Shown: one piece after another, positions 34,255 through 45,928 of the stretch
Position numbering within the stretch: the stretch's first letter is position 1
Layout: each line of letters begins with the position of its first letter
Notes under the pieces: model-generated
Told to the model about the DNA's origin: nothing
The model's database searches: none
What the model saw: only the letters and a program-made list of their open reading frames with translations
Program-made: the position numbers and the translations under genes
Assembly (NCBI RefSeq): GCF_902686445.1
Contig: NW_025920106.1
Location: 868,001-932,000, forward strand
Length of the DNA: 64,000 bases
Source: Sciurus carolinensis
Taxonomy: Eukaryota > Chordata > Mammalia > Rodentia > Sciuridae
Direction: 5' to 3'

Positions 34255-35533
34255 TTTATCATAGGATAAGAGAATTCTGCTTTGAGAGTTCCTTGGGTAT
34301 GTTCTCACCAAAATCTCTGTCAAACTTCAGATGATGTATTGTAAAACTCTGTAGACTTAAATTTATCTGTATTCTGCTTCAGAAAATTTCAATATCATAT
34401 TCAAGATCAGACCCCAAAGCTGTCCCAGTTAAGGAAGAAATTACAACAGTGGAGAGATTTGTCATTTCTACTCAACTAATATCTGAAGCACCTTCTCACT
34501 CAGAAACATGCTGACACCCACCAGGGGTCAGACCTCCATGAGCTCCTGGTTGAAGGGCACAGGTTGACAAAGTGGCATGTCCTCAAACAGTCCATGTAAA
34601 GTGGTCAGAGGTCCTGATTACACTGAACAGCTCCCAGGTTCCAGGTTCCTGAATCTCATGATGCTCCATTCACCAAGTGATCTTTTGACCAGCTCTTCTG
34701 TTTTCCATGTCAAATGTAGAGTATGACAAGATCAGGATGCCTGAGTGAGAACACAGAAGAAAACTACACAGCATGAAAATGAAAGCAGTCCAACAATGTC
34801 ATTTCTCCCTGGTTAAGAATAGATTCAGGATGAAAAGGCAGCATCTCCCTAATGTTTAAGAAGAGAAAGGGAATGTGAAAAAAGGCCACATGTTAAACTG
34901 ACATCACTCTGGATTAGGAGTGTCCCAGCCTCCAGCCTGACTGCTTTGCTTACTACTGTGTGCCAGGGATCATTTTATCTCTACTGAATCTCTGTGTCCT
35001 GATCTATAGAAATAGCTGCAGAGTATATATAACCAAAATGTGTGGAATAAATATTCATGAGTGCTTTGGAAATTATATAGACTCTCAGTCTTTGGACTTT
35101 GTTTTGGGCCTTGATTCAGTAGCATCTAATGATGGGAATGTTGCATTTGATTATTAATATTACTATGAATATGAATTCAGTTTTGTTGGTCAATGTATAA
35201 ATAGAAGAGTTGAAAGTTCTTTCTAGGCTACATAGGTTAGATCACACCAAGAGTTTTATAAATTGTCCCAAGTCATATGTGAAAAGTAACATTAATAAAC
35301 TGAAGCACAGAGTATTAGAAACAAACTTTTGAAACCATTTTACATTAAAAAATAGTTGATAGTTTGAACTAGAAAAAGAAACTTGGGACATCAAAGATTC
35401 TATTTAATTAAGTCATTTTTCCACTTGTGCCAGATTTTACCTGAAGGCATATGAAGGACCCTTTATCACACAGGATAAATTATAAAGTGAACTCAGTAGT
35501 AAACCAATTATAATCTAATGGCATATTTTTCTT
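33351..35533. other. Intergenic DNA with a 31-base T-run
   Basis: A pure T tract at 34221-34251 sits without a recognisable SINE beside it. Nothing else could be named. Confidence 0.55.
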
Positions 35534-35539
35534 CTAGGT

Positions 35540-35862
35540 TGTTGGGAGAAATCCTAGTTCTTGGATGGCAGCAGTGAATGTCTCAAGTGTGTAAGGAAAA
35601 CTTGCAGGGAGGAGCACTACACTTCTCCTACCTAGGAAAGTAAACAATTGCCCTGAGATGACTCAACGTTACCAAGGGAACCCATATAGGAACCTGGTTG
35701 TCTGATCCCCTGTGGCACATTGTGATTGGACTACAAGCCTATAAAATGTATGGCTGCTCCCCAAATAAATGAGTTTGCAGACAGCTTCCACCCATTTCCC
35801 AGAGTCTGTGGGTCTTGCCCCCACGTCCTTACCAGCATCTGAGCTAGCATGGCACAACTATA
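35540..35862 (+). repeat. 5' LTR of the ERV
   Basis: Begins TGTTGGGAG. It contains an inverted CCAAT (gattgg), TATAAA at 35740-35745 and AATAAA at 35764-35769, followed by a pyrimidine-rich U5 to about 'acaactata'. The terminal CA has decayed to TA. TATA and poly-A signals are only about 24 bp apart, implying a very short R or a signal lying at the start of R. The 3' LTR has an extra stretch ('ggctgctcaccgcagacc') relative to this copy. Confidence 0.9.
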
Positions 35863-35865
35863 TTT

Positions 35866-35883
35866 TGGATCCCAATGTGCTTT
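35866..35883 (+). other. Primer-binding site, tRNA-Lys type, CpG-decayed
   Basis: 'tggatcccaatgtg', three bases after the LTR, fits the Lys(1,2)-type site pattern TGGCGCCCAACGTG once two CpG-rich positions have mutated (GGCGCC to GGATCC, ACGTG to ATGTG). Established knowledge: betaretroviruses and ERV-K groups use tRNA-Lys. Confidence 0.65.
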
Positions 35884-36388
35884 GTCTACTCATGCACCTT
35901 GGGATTGGTGAGCCCCCCCCTGATTTAATAAGGGTCCTTTGTGTTTGGTGTGCTGATGGTCCTGTGAGGGTGAGCACAGGACAACTTTGACCCTTTTCTT
36001 TCCTGTTCATCCAGTTTGTCCTAATCACTGCTGGCTCGTGTTATATGTCCCCCTTCCAGTGGCTCTACTTTCACTTTGTGTTCTCCTGGAATTCACATAA
36101 GGATTTGAACCCCCCAAATTTGGAAACACATCTCCCTCTGTGGAGATTTTTTACTGGAGACACCATGTGGACATACAGCCATAACATAAGGACTCTTGGA
36201 AGTTCCCTGCTAAACAGGAGACATATTGGATCCTAAACACTTCTCTGTATGTCAGAAAGTAGGCTCCCTTAGTCCTCCCATGGGTCCCCTATCTTAGGCT
36301 TAGGGATACTCATTGAAGTTTACTTTATAGTTCTTCTTTTAGTTTTGAGAGATTTGTTTACTCCAATCTTCCCCCTAAGCAGAGAGCT

Positions 36389-36685
36389 TTGCAGCTAGCT
36401 GCTTTAAAGTCACTTCTCTGGCAGTGCGAACTTAAAGTGAAACCAAGAGATGAGAAAATAATCCTTCAGGCCTCTGCTTCAAGCATTGTAACTTCTAAAG
36501 AGGAGGAAACCAATGCCAATAATAACAGAGGGCTCCCACTGAGTAACAAAGGCCTCCCGCCATCTGCTCCTCCCCTCTATACCCTTGGAATGAATTGTCC
36601 TTTCTTCTCCCTCTGGAGTTCCCTCTGTGAAGCACAAAGTTTTAAAAGGGTCTTATTTTCTCCCAATAATCCATTTGCAGTATAA
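36389..36685 (+). pseudogene. Possible gag remnant
   Basis: A 98-codon open frame about 500 bp after the primer site, where gag should start. It holds a 'PSAPPLYT' stretch (residues about 57-64), which resembles the PSAP/PPxY late-domain motifs of betaretroviral Gag. No major homology region or zinc knuckle follows, and the frame closes quickly. It is only suggestive. Confidence 0.35.
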
Positions 36686-37209
36686 AATGTAGACCCCAAA
36701 GTTTTACACTCTCAGACTATAGAAAAAAGTGAAACAAAACCTGTAGTTTCCCCACCCCTGGGAAAAATGGTGAAGAAAAGGCAGCACAGATAGCAAAAGA
36801 GATGCCTCTCCAGCTACTCCTCTTTGTTCTCTTCCAGTAACAGGAGTACAGGACATTCCTAAGCAATCAATTTTGAGAGAATATCCTGTCTGGTCCCATT
36901 CCTCAGGCCCGCCCCCCCACCCTATCCCAAACAAAAGAGTCAACCAACAGCTCCACCTATTGAAAAAAAAATCCCCATGGGAGGTGGCTGGTGTGGAGAA
37001 AATAACCCTACATTTGGCATGTCGCAGTAAGGAGTATGATATAGCAACCCCATTTCTCAAGAATAGTGGGAGATAATATTTCACAGTTTTCTGCATCAAA
37101 ACCTGAACTGATTCCCAACCAGGAAAAAGGGATAAAAAGCACTAGGCAATTTCCCCCACCTGACCTTGCTGAAGCCTGCAGCAGGCTCAGTGGTGGACCA
37201 ACCAAAGAA

Positions 37210-39302
37210 TGAAGAAAAAAATGTCAATTTTAAACTTCTGGGTTGCTACAAAAACTCGCTGTCTCCCTCCCTCTCACCCCTTCTCTCTGCCTTCCTCTCT
37301 CTCACTCTCTCATGCTATAATTAATGATCATTATCATTTTTCTTCTAGGATTCTTGCTTTGTTTTCCTTAAATGCACAATTTTGATCCTACATATGTAGT
37401 TTAATGATTTGTTGATCAGTTCTATTTTTATCCAAATCTAGAGTTATTTTTGAACATCTTTTACATTTCAATGGAGATAAATGTTACAAGGCCTTTGCTT
37501 TTGTGTTATATGTATATCATGTTTTCTAATGTCATATTGTCTATTTGCATGTATATATCATGTACATGACATTTAAATTAAACATGCATAAAATTAAAAT
37601 TTAAAACATGGATCCAAATAGTTTTAATTCACATGATTTATAAAGGTTCAATTTAAATTGGATAAACTATTAAAAGTAAAAGTTCTTTGAAAATAACTTG
37701 CAAGTCTCTCTAGGTGGTCAAACTAATAAAATGTTGACATTTATAACTGTCTAATATCAATTGTTTCTAAGACTTTTCAACAGGAATGAGTCAGCACATA
37801 CTGTTTAATACACTGGTCTGATATCTTGGCTTTACAGTAAAATAAATAAATTAGACTTAACATATACAAGATTTCTCAAATGTGTTTGTTACAGACATCT
37901 GATTAATTTGCAAAGTTAAAATGCTAATTATTAAATAATATTGAGTACTCTTAACTCCTTAAATTCCAGGGGGTAACATACTTAAATGTTATTGATGTTT
38001 TCATAGATTTGGGAATAAAAATGGTTTAAAATTGCTTTGTGTCATCACTAATAACAAGGTAACTAAGAGTTAAGTCCTAACAGGTACAATTCTATATACA
38101 AAGGGCTCCAAAAGTTTCAACTGTGTTTCAATTAGAGAACTATAAACCACAAAGTGTTTAATAATTTTAAAATGGAGTGATTTAACTAAATTCAGAAATT
38201 GCATAAGAATTGTTTCAGGATGCGAACAACAAAGGGTCAACAGATAGGAAAGAAAAAATAAAAGGTTCTACATATGGAAATATATTTAGTGAAAAAAAAT
38301 GTTTCTGGGTAAGAAAATGCTTATGTAGTAAATGTGAGGGTCTAAGTAAGTGCTAAGACAGTCTGTGTGTAAGTAAAGGGCAAATTTCAACAAGTTTGCA
38401 TGTAGGAAAGTTGGTTATATACATGTGAGATTATCAGTTAAATCTACTTAAGATTTTTCCTAAGGTCAAATACTAACATACTGATATAAACCAAAAGTTT
38501 AATCTATATGTTAAAATGATAAGTATTTCTTAGAAACACTAATTTACTCTTAACATCATGTCTGTTTTCTTTTTCAGAAAAATTACTCTTGAAAATTGGG
38601 GTTATACAGTTTGGTTAAGCAACAATTGTTAGAATATTATACTACATTCCAGAGTCTAAAGTTTTCTTTAAAAAACTAAATTTGGTCAATATAAAGGTAT
38701 TACAGTAATTGAAATGGTCATTATTTGTATATTAAATGTGTTCATTTCTTTCAGGTATACAAGTCTTTAAAGCAGAAATTTATCAAGCTGCTCCTCTCCA
38801 AATTAAACTTGCCTGTAATGGTAATTTTATAACTTATAAAGAGCAAATTTTATTGAGGATTTGTTTCTATCATTTAATGCTCTATTATAGGACTTATTAT
38901 TAGTAGACTATATGTACAATTTATTACTTTTTCCACTGAGATAAAAAATTTCAAATGAAATGTATTTCTTAAAACTAGTGAGAGTTTGATTTCTTTAAAG
39001 GTTAATATCATGAAACATAAAAAACATTTTGTCACTCTTCCACACAAAAGGAAATTTAAGAGCTCTCTCAGCCTTTCTTTGATTTGTGTTTTGGTTATAA
39101 TGTTAAATTGTGTTGACTAATGCTCATATAGACTCAGGAAACAATATATGTAAACTTAAAATAATATTTAAGGAAGTCAACTCACCATCAGAATTAGAAC
39201 ACTTAAGATTGTGAGGGACCATGCCTTACCTCAGATAAGGCTCTGACTCCCAGCTAAATGCAAGTTAGATTGACTCAAAAATAAGCCAGACTTCAGTTTA
39301 TT
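37210..39302. other. AT-rich ERV interior without retroviral hallmarks
   Basis: About 2.1 kb of AT-rich DNA after a CT-rich stretch (37257-37312). I see no protease, RT (YxDD) or integrase motif on either strand. It lies inside the provirus boundaries, so it is either very decayed or of non-retroviral origin. Confidence 0.5.
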
Positions 39303-39317
39303 TAAAGTTATAGTCAG

Positions 39318-42300
39318 GTCCACAAATGGAGGAACTACCATAAAGAAAAATCCACTCAAAGGAGAAACCAAGCAAAGTTAAAAACCAAAAATAAGCCCAA
39401 ATGACTGGGAATACAAATTACATCTCAATAATAACCCTGAACATTGATGGCCTAAACTCATAAATCAAAAGACATAGAATGGCAGAATGGATTAAAAAGA
39501 AAGACCCAACAATATGCTGTCTTCAAGAGACTCATGTCATAGAAAAAGGCATGCACAGACTAAAGGTGAAAGTATGGGAAAAAACCTACTATGCAGATGG
39601 ACTCAGTAAAAAGTGGGGGTTTCCATCCTTATTATAGATAAAGTGGACTTCAAGCCAAAGTTAGTCATAAGGGATAAAGAAGGACATTTCATACTGCTTA
39701 AGGGAACCATAAATCAGGAAGACATAATGATGGTAAATAATTATGCCCCAAGCAGTGGTGCATCCATGTACCTCAAAAATATCCTTCTCAATTCCAGGAA
39801 TCATATACACCACAACACAATAATTTTGGGTGACTTTAACATACCTCTGTCACCACTGGATAGATCTTCCAAACAAAAACCAAAGAAAAAATAGAACTCA
39901 ATAACACAATCAATAACTTAATAGACATACACAGTATATTCCATCCATCAATGAGTGAATTCACTTTTTTCACAGCATCTTCTCTAAAATAGACCATATG
40001 CTATGCCACAAAGCAGCCCTTACTAAATGCAAAAAAAAAAAAAAAAAAAAAACAGAATTACTGCCTTGTGTTCTATCAGATCATAATGGAATGAATTTAG
40101 AAATCAATGACAAAATAGAAAACAGAAATTACTCCAATACGTGGAGAGTAAATAATATGCTATTGAATGAAACATGAATAGCAGAAAATATCAGGGAGGA
40201 GATAAAAAAATTCTTAAAGGTAAATAAGTTTGATGATACAACATATCAAAATCTCTGGGACACTATAAAAGTAGTACTAAGAGGAAAATTTATTGCATGG
40301 AGCACATTCAAGAAAAGAATAAAAAGTCAACAACTTAATGACCTAACATTACAGCTCAAAGCGCTAGAAAGAGAAGAACAGAATAACAGCAAAAGTAGTA
40401 GAAGACTGGAAATAATTAAAATCAGAGCTGAAATCACTAAAATTAAAACAAAAAAATCCAAGAAATTGACAAAACAAAAAGTTGGTTCTTTGAAAAAGTA
40501 AGCAAAATAGACAAAATCTTAGTCACACTAACAAATAGAAGGAGAGAGAAAACTCAAATTACTAAAATTTATGAAGAAAAAGAAAATATCATGACAGACA
40601 CCACTGAGATACATAACATAATGAGAAGCTACTTTGAAAATCTGTATTCCAACAAAATAGAAACTACCAAAGATATTGACAAATTTCTAGAGACATATGC
40701 TCCTCCCAAACTGAACCAGGAGGACATACACAATGTAAACAGATCAATATCAAACAATGAAATAGAAGTCATCAAAAGCCTACCATCCAAGAAAAGCCCA
40801 GGACCAGATGTATTCTCAGCCAAGTTCTACAAGATCTTCAAAGAAGAACCCATTCTAATACTTCTCAAAGTATTGCAGAAAATAGAAAAGGAGGAAACCC
40901 TACCAAACTCATTCTATGAAGCTAGTATCAACCTCATAACCAAACCAGGAAAAGACAGATCAAGGAAAGAAAATTTTAGACAAATATCCTTGATGTGTAT
41001 AGATGCAAAGACCTTTAACAAAATACTGACAAACTGTATCCAAAACCATATTAAGAAAATTGTGCATGACGATCAAGTGGGATTCATCCCTGGAATGCAA
41101 GGATGGTTTCACATCTGTAAATCGATAAAGGTAATCCATTATGTCAATAGACTTAAGGATAAGAATCATAAGGTTATATCAATTGACACAGAAAAAGCAT
41201 TTGACAAAATACAACACTCCTTTATGCTCAAAACACTAGAAAAAATAGGGATAGTAGGAACATACCTGAACATTGTAAAGGCTATTTATGCTAAGCCCAT
41301 GGGCAACATCATTCTTAATGGAGAAAAACTGAAACCATTCCCTTTAAAAATGGGCAAAAGACAGGGATGTCCTCTTTCACCACTTCTATTCAACATTGTC
41401 CTTCAAACTCTAGCCAGAGCAATTAGGCACACTAAAGAAATTAAAGGGATATGAATAGGAAAAGAGGAACTTAAGCTGTCACTATTTGCTGATGACATGA
41501 TTCTATATTTAGAGGATCCAAAAATGTCCTCCAGAAAACTTCTAGACCTCATCAATGAATTCAGCAAAATAGTCAGCTATAAAATCAACACACATAAATC
41601 TAAAGCATTTTTATACACAAGCAATGAAACATCTAAAAGGGAAATGAGGAAAGCAACTCCATTTGCAATAGCCTCAAAAAAAATAAAATAAAATACTTGG
41701 GAGTCAATCTAACCAAAGAGGTAAAAGATCTCTACAATGAAAACTACAAAACATTGCAGAAAGAAATGGAGAAAGATCTTAGAAGATGGAAAGATCACCC
41801 ATGTTCTTGGATAGGCAGAATTAATATTGTCAAAATGGCCAAAATTCCAAAGGCACTAAACAGATTTAATGCAATTCCAATTAAAATTCCTATGACATTT
41901 CTCATGGAAACAGAAAAAGCAATCATGAAATTCATCTTGAAGAACGAAAGACCCAGAATAGCAAAGTAATCCTGGGCAGGAAGAGTGATGCTTGAGGTTT
42001 CACTATACAAGATCTTAATATCTACTATAGGGCAATAGTAACAAAAATGGCATGGTATTGGTACCAAAATAGACAGGTAGACCAATGGTACAGTTTAGAA
42101 GACACAGAGACATACCCACATAAGTACAGTAACCTCATACTAGACAAGGGTGCCAAAAACTTACAATGGAGAAAAGATAGCCTCTTCAACAAATGGTGCT
42201 ATGAAACTGGAAATCCATATGCAATAAAATGAAACTAAACCCCTATCTCTCACACTGTACAAAACTCAATTCAAAATGGATCAAGAATCTTGGAATTAGA

Positions 42301-43412
42301 ACTGAGACCCTTCACCAAGTAGAAGGAAAAGTAGGCTCGAATCTCCATCATGTTGGCTTAAGACCAGACTTCCTTACAAGAACCCATAGTGGGGGTCAAT
42401 AAAGAATAAATAAATGGAATAGATTCAAACTAAAGTGTTTTTTCTCAACACAGAAAACAATTAACAATGTGAAAAAAGAGCCTTCAGAGTGGGAGAAAAT
42501 CTTTTCCACACATACTTCAGACAGAGCATTGATCTCCAAAGTTTATAAAAAACTTAAAAAACTTTACACCAAAAATACAAAGAACCCAATCAATAAATGG
42601 GCTAAGGAAATGGGCATAGACTTCACAGAAGAAGATATACAGGTAATCAACAAATATATGAAAAAAATGCTCAGCATCCCTGGTAATTAGAGAAATGCAA
42701 ATTAAACCCCCCCTAAGATTTCATCTAACTCCAATTAGTGTTGGCATGAATGTGGGGGAAAAGGCACATTCATACAGTTTTGGTGGAGCTGAAAATTGGT
42801 ACAGCCACTCTGGAAAGCAGTATGGAGACTCCTCAGAAAGCTTGGAATGGACCCACCATTTGACCCAGCTATTTGGTTTATACCCAAAGGATTTAAAATC
42901 AGCAGACTACGGTGATGCAGTCACATCAATGTTCATAGCTGCTCAATTCACAATATCTAGATTGTGGAACCAACCTAGATGCCCTTCAATTGATGAACGG
43001 ATAAAGAAACTGTATATATACACTATGGAGTATTAGTCATAAAGAACAATAAAATTATGGCATTTGCTGGTAAATGAATGAAGTTGGAAAATGTAATGCT
43101 AAGTAAAATAAACCAAGCCCAAAAAACCAAAGGCTGAATATTTTCTCTGATAATTGTATGACTATATATAATAATGGGGGTAACAGGAGGAAGAGAAGAA
43201 TAAAGAAGCTTTGGAGGGTGTAGAGGAAAAGGGGGTGGGAGGGGGTGGGGATCAAAAAACAGTAGATTAAAACAGTATTACCCTATATATATGTATGATT
43301 ACATGAATGGTGTGAATATACATTGTGAACAACCATAGAAATGAAAAGTTGTACCCCATTTGTGTACAATGAATCAAAGTGTCTCTGTAAAAATTTAAAA
43401 AAATAAAAAAAA
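39318..43412 (+). mobile_element. 5'-truncated L1 nested in the ERV, with target-site duplication
   Basis: Starts in the ORF1-ORF2 spacer ('acaaatggaggaactacc') and runs to the 3'UTR and A-rich tail. A 15-bp perfect duplication 'taaagttatagtcag' flanks it at 39303-39317 and 43413-43427. It is younger than the ERV that hosts it. Its 3'UTR (43140-43390) is of the type also seen at 12.2 kb, without the TTAGGG-like tract of the 61.7- and 63.3-kb copies. Confidence 0.95.
39401..42690 (+). pseudogene. L1 ORF2 (endonuclease/reverse transcriptase), broken
   Basis: The segments follow ORF2 order. Endonuclease pieces at 39401-39894 include 'CLQETH' and 'LGDFN'. An RT region lies at 40591-41454, then the catalytic FADD motif at 41485-41496, then C-terminal pieces at 41697-41969 and 42469-42690. 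Breaks include a stop after the first endonuclease block, a 22-base A-run (40031-40052) causing a shift, a TGA at 41452-41454 just before FADD, and later shifts. The FADD motif itself is still intact. Not functional. Confidence 0.9.
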
Positions 43413-43427
43413 TAAAGTTATAGTCAG

Positions 43428-45417
43428 AGGATTGGTTCTTGTTGTGGAATGACTGTGATCTCAAAAGGGGATATATGGTAGAGCCAAAATGCTCAGCCAA
43501 AATTCAAGATAGCTATTATACAATCTGAATGTATTTTAACTCTTTCTAATTTTATTTTGTAAAACTGTTACCAGTTAATGTTTGCAGAGGTACTGCTTCA
43601 ACAACCTAGGTAACTTGTGATAATAAGCCATCACCTACAGAAGAGATAGTATGTAATGGTAAATTCCAGTACTGATACAGACTCCAGTTAATAAAAAGGG
43701 TAAATAACTAAAATTATAGACACTGATATTAAAGCCCACTACTCTTACATTATGAGTGGTGAGACTGGCTTCCTCGATATTTAAGATCAAACTTAGAGAA
43801 TGACATTAAATACAGAGGCCAAGAAAAACCAGTATTTGTCTCTTGCCCTCTAAGTCAGCCTGAATCCAGGGAACAAGAGGACTTCTCTGTGGGGCTTTAC
43901 AACTCTGGGTCACACGATCTCCCAATCAAGGAAACTGATGAGACCACTGGAGGATGGAAAGCCAATCAGTGCACTTGCTGCAGAGGAGGGTCATTGGAAA
44001 AGGGAGACATCCCTGATGCTTCCAAGGAAAGCCATCTCAACAAGGAGACCCTATCTAGCAAATGACACTAATGGACCTACAAAACTGCTCTCAAGTTCCC
44101 CACAAGTGACCCCTGTGGGAGTTCAGCTGACTCTTAACAATAAAGAAACAAGTCAATTTGATCAGCTTTATCATAAACATCTAGAAAAAGAGTTGAAACA
44201 AAGCATTCTTGAGCATTTAAATGAAACAATAGTTAAATGTAACTTATAAAATACACTTGTGTTAGACCACTAGAATAAGTAAAGTTTGGAAGTTACAAAA
44301 AAGATATTCTTAGGCAATGAGCCTGATAACTATCAAGAGAAAGTGCTAGAGTCAGAAATTCTTCACCGGTTTAAGGCCTACAGAACTTCCTAAGCTATAC
44401 AGGTTGGCTTAATTTATATTTGCTAGTATGATTATCTAGCCATAAGTAACTGAAATATAGAGATCTCTACTAAACACAAGTTATACCAATAAAAGGATAT
44501 TTTACAAAATCAGATGACACAAAGTCATTTAGTTATATTTTCTGGGAACATCAATGACATTAAGAATTAAATGTGGTGTTCTCATTCCTGATAACTTGGA
44601 GAATGTTAACAATGATAAGAAGACCACATAAAGACCTTGTTCTCTCCAGTCTTTGTTAGGCCTTGTTATGGGAACAATTTCTCAGTTCTTCCACCTCCTT
44701 GTGAGGGATTGTTGACTTCTGTCATCTTCATGACATGTTCCAGATGTTGCAACATTTATTTTGAATTAATCTCATTTCAATGCTCATGTCTTTTGTTTCT
44801 CTTTCTTAGAAGCACCCACGGCCAAATGACATTGCAACTTGCTCTTCCCCAAACAGACTTGTACCATGGACCCCTCCATTGACCCAGTTTCTAAAAGGGA
44901 ACTCCAAACTGCTTGCCACATGTTGCCTCCTTACAGCTCAAAGAAGCCAGAGCAATCATCAATCCCTTTCCTTATAGCAGTAAAGAGTTTCTAAAGCAAA
45001 AGTGAGAAATAAAGCCAGAATTGTGGGCAGGCAGCTACTGTAGAAATAGGGGATCAAGTCAAATGGAGGAAATGGAAGCCAAGAAACCATCTGCCTCTGG
45101 AAACTGGAGACTGCCCCTGGGAGAATGGAATGTCAAGGATCTGCAGAGCCCATTGATTACCAGACTTACCTGACTGAATAACTTTTTTCTTCCCTTGCCC
45201 ATTCACTTCTCACTTTGTGAATCTTCCTGTACAACCATGCTTAGTAACATAGACAGGAAGGGGAGAAAAGGGGGAAAGAACTGGAGAACAAAAGAAACCT
45301 TAACATAAAGGATGTAGGGTGTGCTCGCTTCTTGGGACTTTAGAACATCAGCGATGGTCCCCTTCTCCCTCCCAGGAGAAGTCTTATGTTATTACCTTTA
45401 AATAGAACCTGCTTAAT
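43428..45417. other. 3' interior of the ERV, no clear gene
   Basis: A 103-codon frame (43938-44249) and an 81-codon frame (44637-44882) have no firm match. A short stretch near 45040-45080 encodes 'GDQVKWRKWKPRNH' in one frame, which recalls the integrase C-terminal region but is too short to claim. Confidence 0.35.
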
Positions 45418-45584
45418 ATGCTAAATCCTACTATAATGTTAGGATTATCCTGCATACTCTTTCTTCTAATACTTGCAGTTATAAAATGTTTGTGGTTCAC
45501 TTTCAACAAAAGAATCACAAGGGTTCAGGTTAATCAAGTCCTCCTGAAGAAATCCCTTGTCCAAATTAATAAAAATGGGGGAAA
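45418..45584 (+). pseudogene. Possible env transmembrane tail
   Basis: An open frame ending into the LTR encodes a hydrophobic segment (residues about 5-28) followed by a basic, hydrophilic tail, directly before the purine tract. This is where the Env membrane anchor and cytoplasmic tail would lie in a provirus. No upstream env frame is intact. Confidence 0.4.
45571..45584 (+). other. Polypurine tract
   Basis: 'aaaaatgggggaaa' abuts the TG of the 3' LTR, the position of the plus-strand primer in retroviruses. One T interrupts it. Confidence 0.8.
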
Positions 45585-45922
45585 TGTTGGGAGAAATCTT
45601 AGTTCTTGGCTGGCAGAAGTGAATGTCCCAAGTGTGTATGAAAATATTGCAGGGAGGAGCATTCTGCTTTTCCTACCTAGGATAGTATAAAACTGACCCA
45701 AGTTGACTCAGTGTTACCAAGGAAACTCGTATAGCAACCTGGTGGTCTGATTCCCTGTTGCACATTGTGATTGGGCTGAAAGCCTACAAAATGTATGGCT
45801 GTTCCCACAATTATTGAGTTTGCAGGCTGCTCACCGCAGACCTGCTTCCACCCAACTCCCTGAGTCTGGGAGTCTTGACTCCACATCCTTACCAACTTCA
45901 GAGCTAGCCTGGCACAACCACA
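45585..45922 (+). repeat. 3' LTR of the ERV
   Basis: Starts TGTTGGGAG and ends ACCACA. The TATA equivalent is now 'tacaaaa' and the AATAAA equivalent 'acaattatt', so both core signals are lost here, although they survive in the 5' LTR. Confidence 0.9.
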
Positions 45923-45928
45923 CTTGGT

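Larger units (their letters stand above)
35534..45928 (+). mobile_element. Two-LTR endogenous retrovirus, class II-like, interrupted by L1
   Basis: Two related LTRs (35540-35862 and 45585-45922) lie in the same orientation, flanked by 6-bp duplications ctaggt (35534-35539) and cttggt (45923-45928), one mismatch. A tRNA-Lys-type primer site follows the first LTR and a purine-rich tract precedes the second. Six-base duplication and a Lys primer fit class II (betaretrovirus-like) ERVs. After removing the 4.1-kb L1 at 39318-43412, the element is about 6.3 kb. The interior is AT-rich, with only weak gag-like and env-end-like traces and no open gag, pro, pol or env, so it is coding-dead and may have been non-autonomous. 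Confidence 0.9.

Noticed and set aside
40591..41454. 287-codon ORF as a host reverse-transcriptase gene
   Set aside because: It is the RT part of a truncated L1 with stops on both sides.
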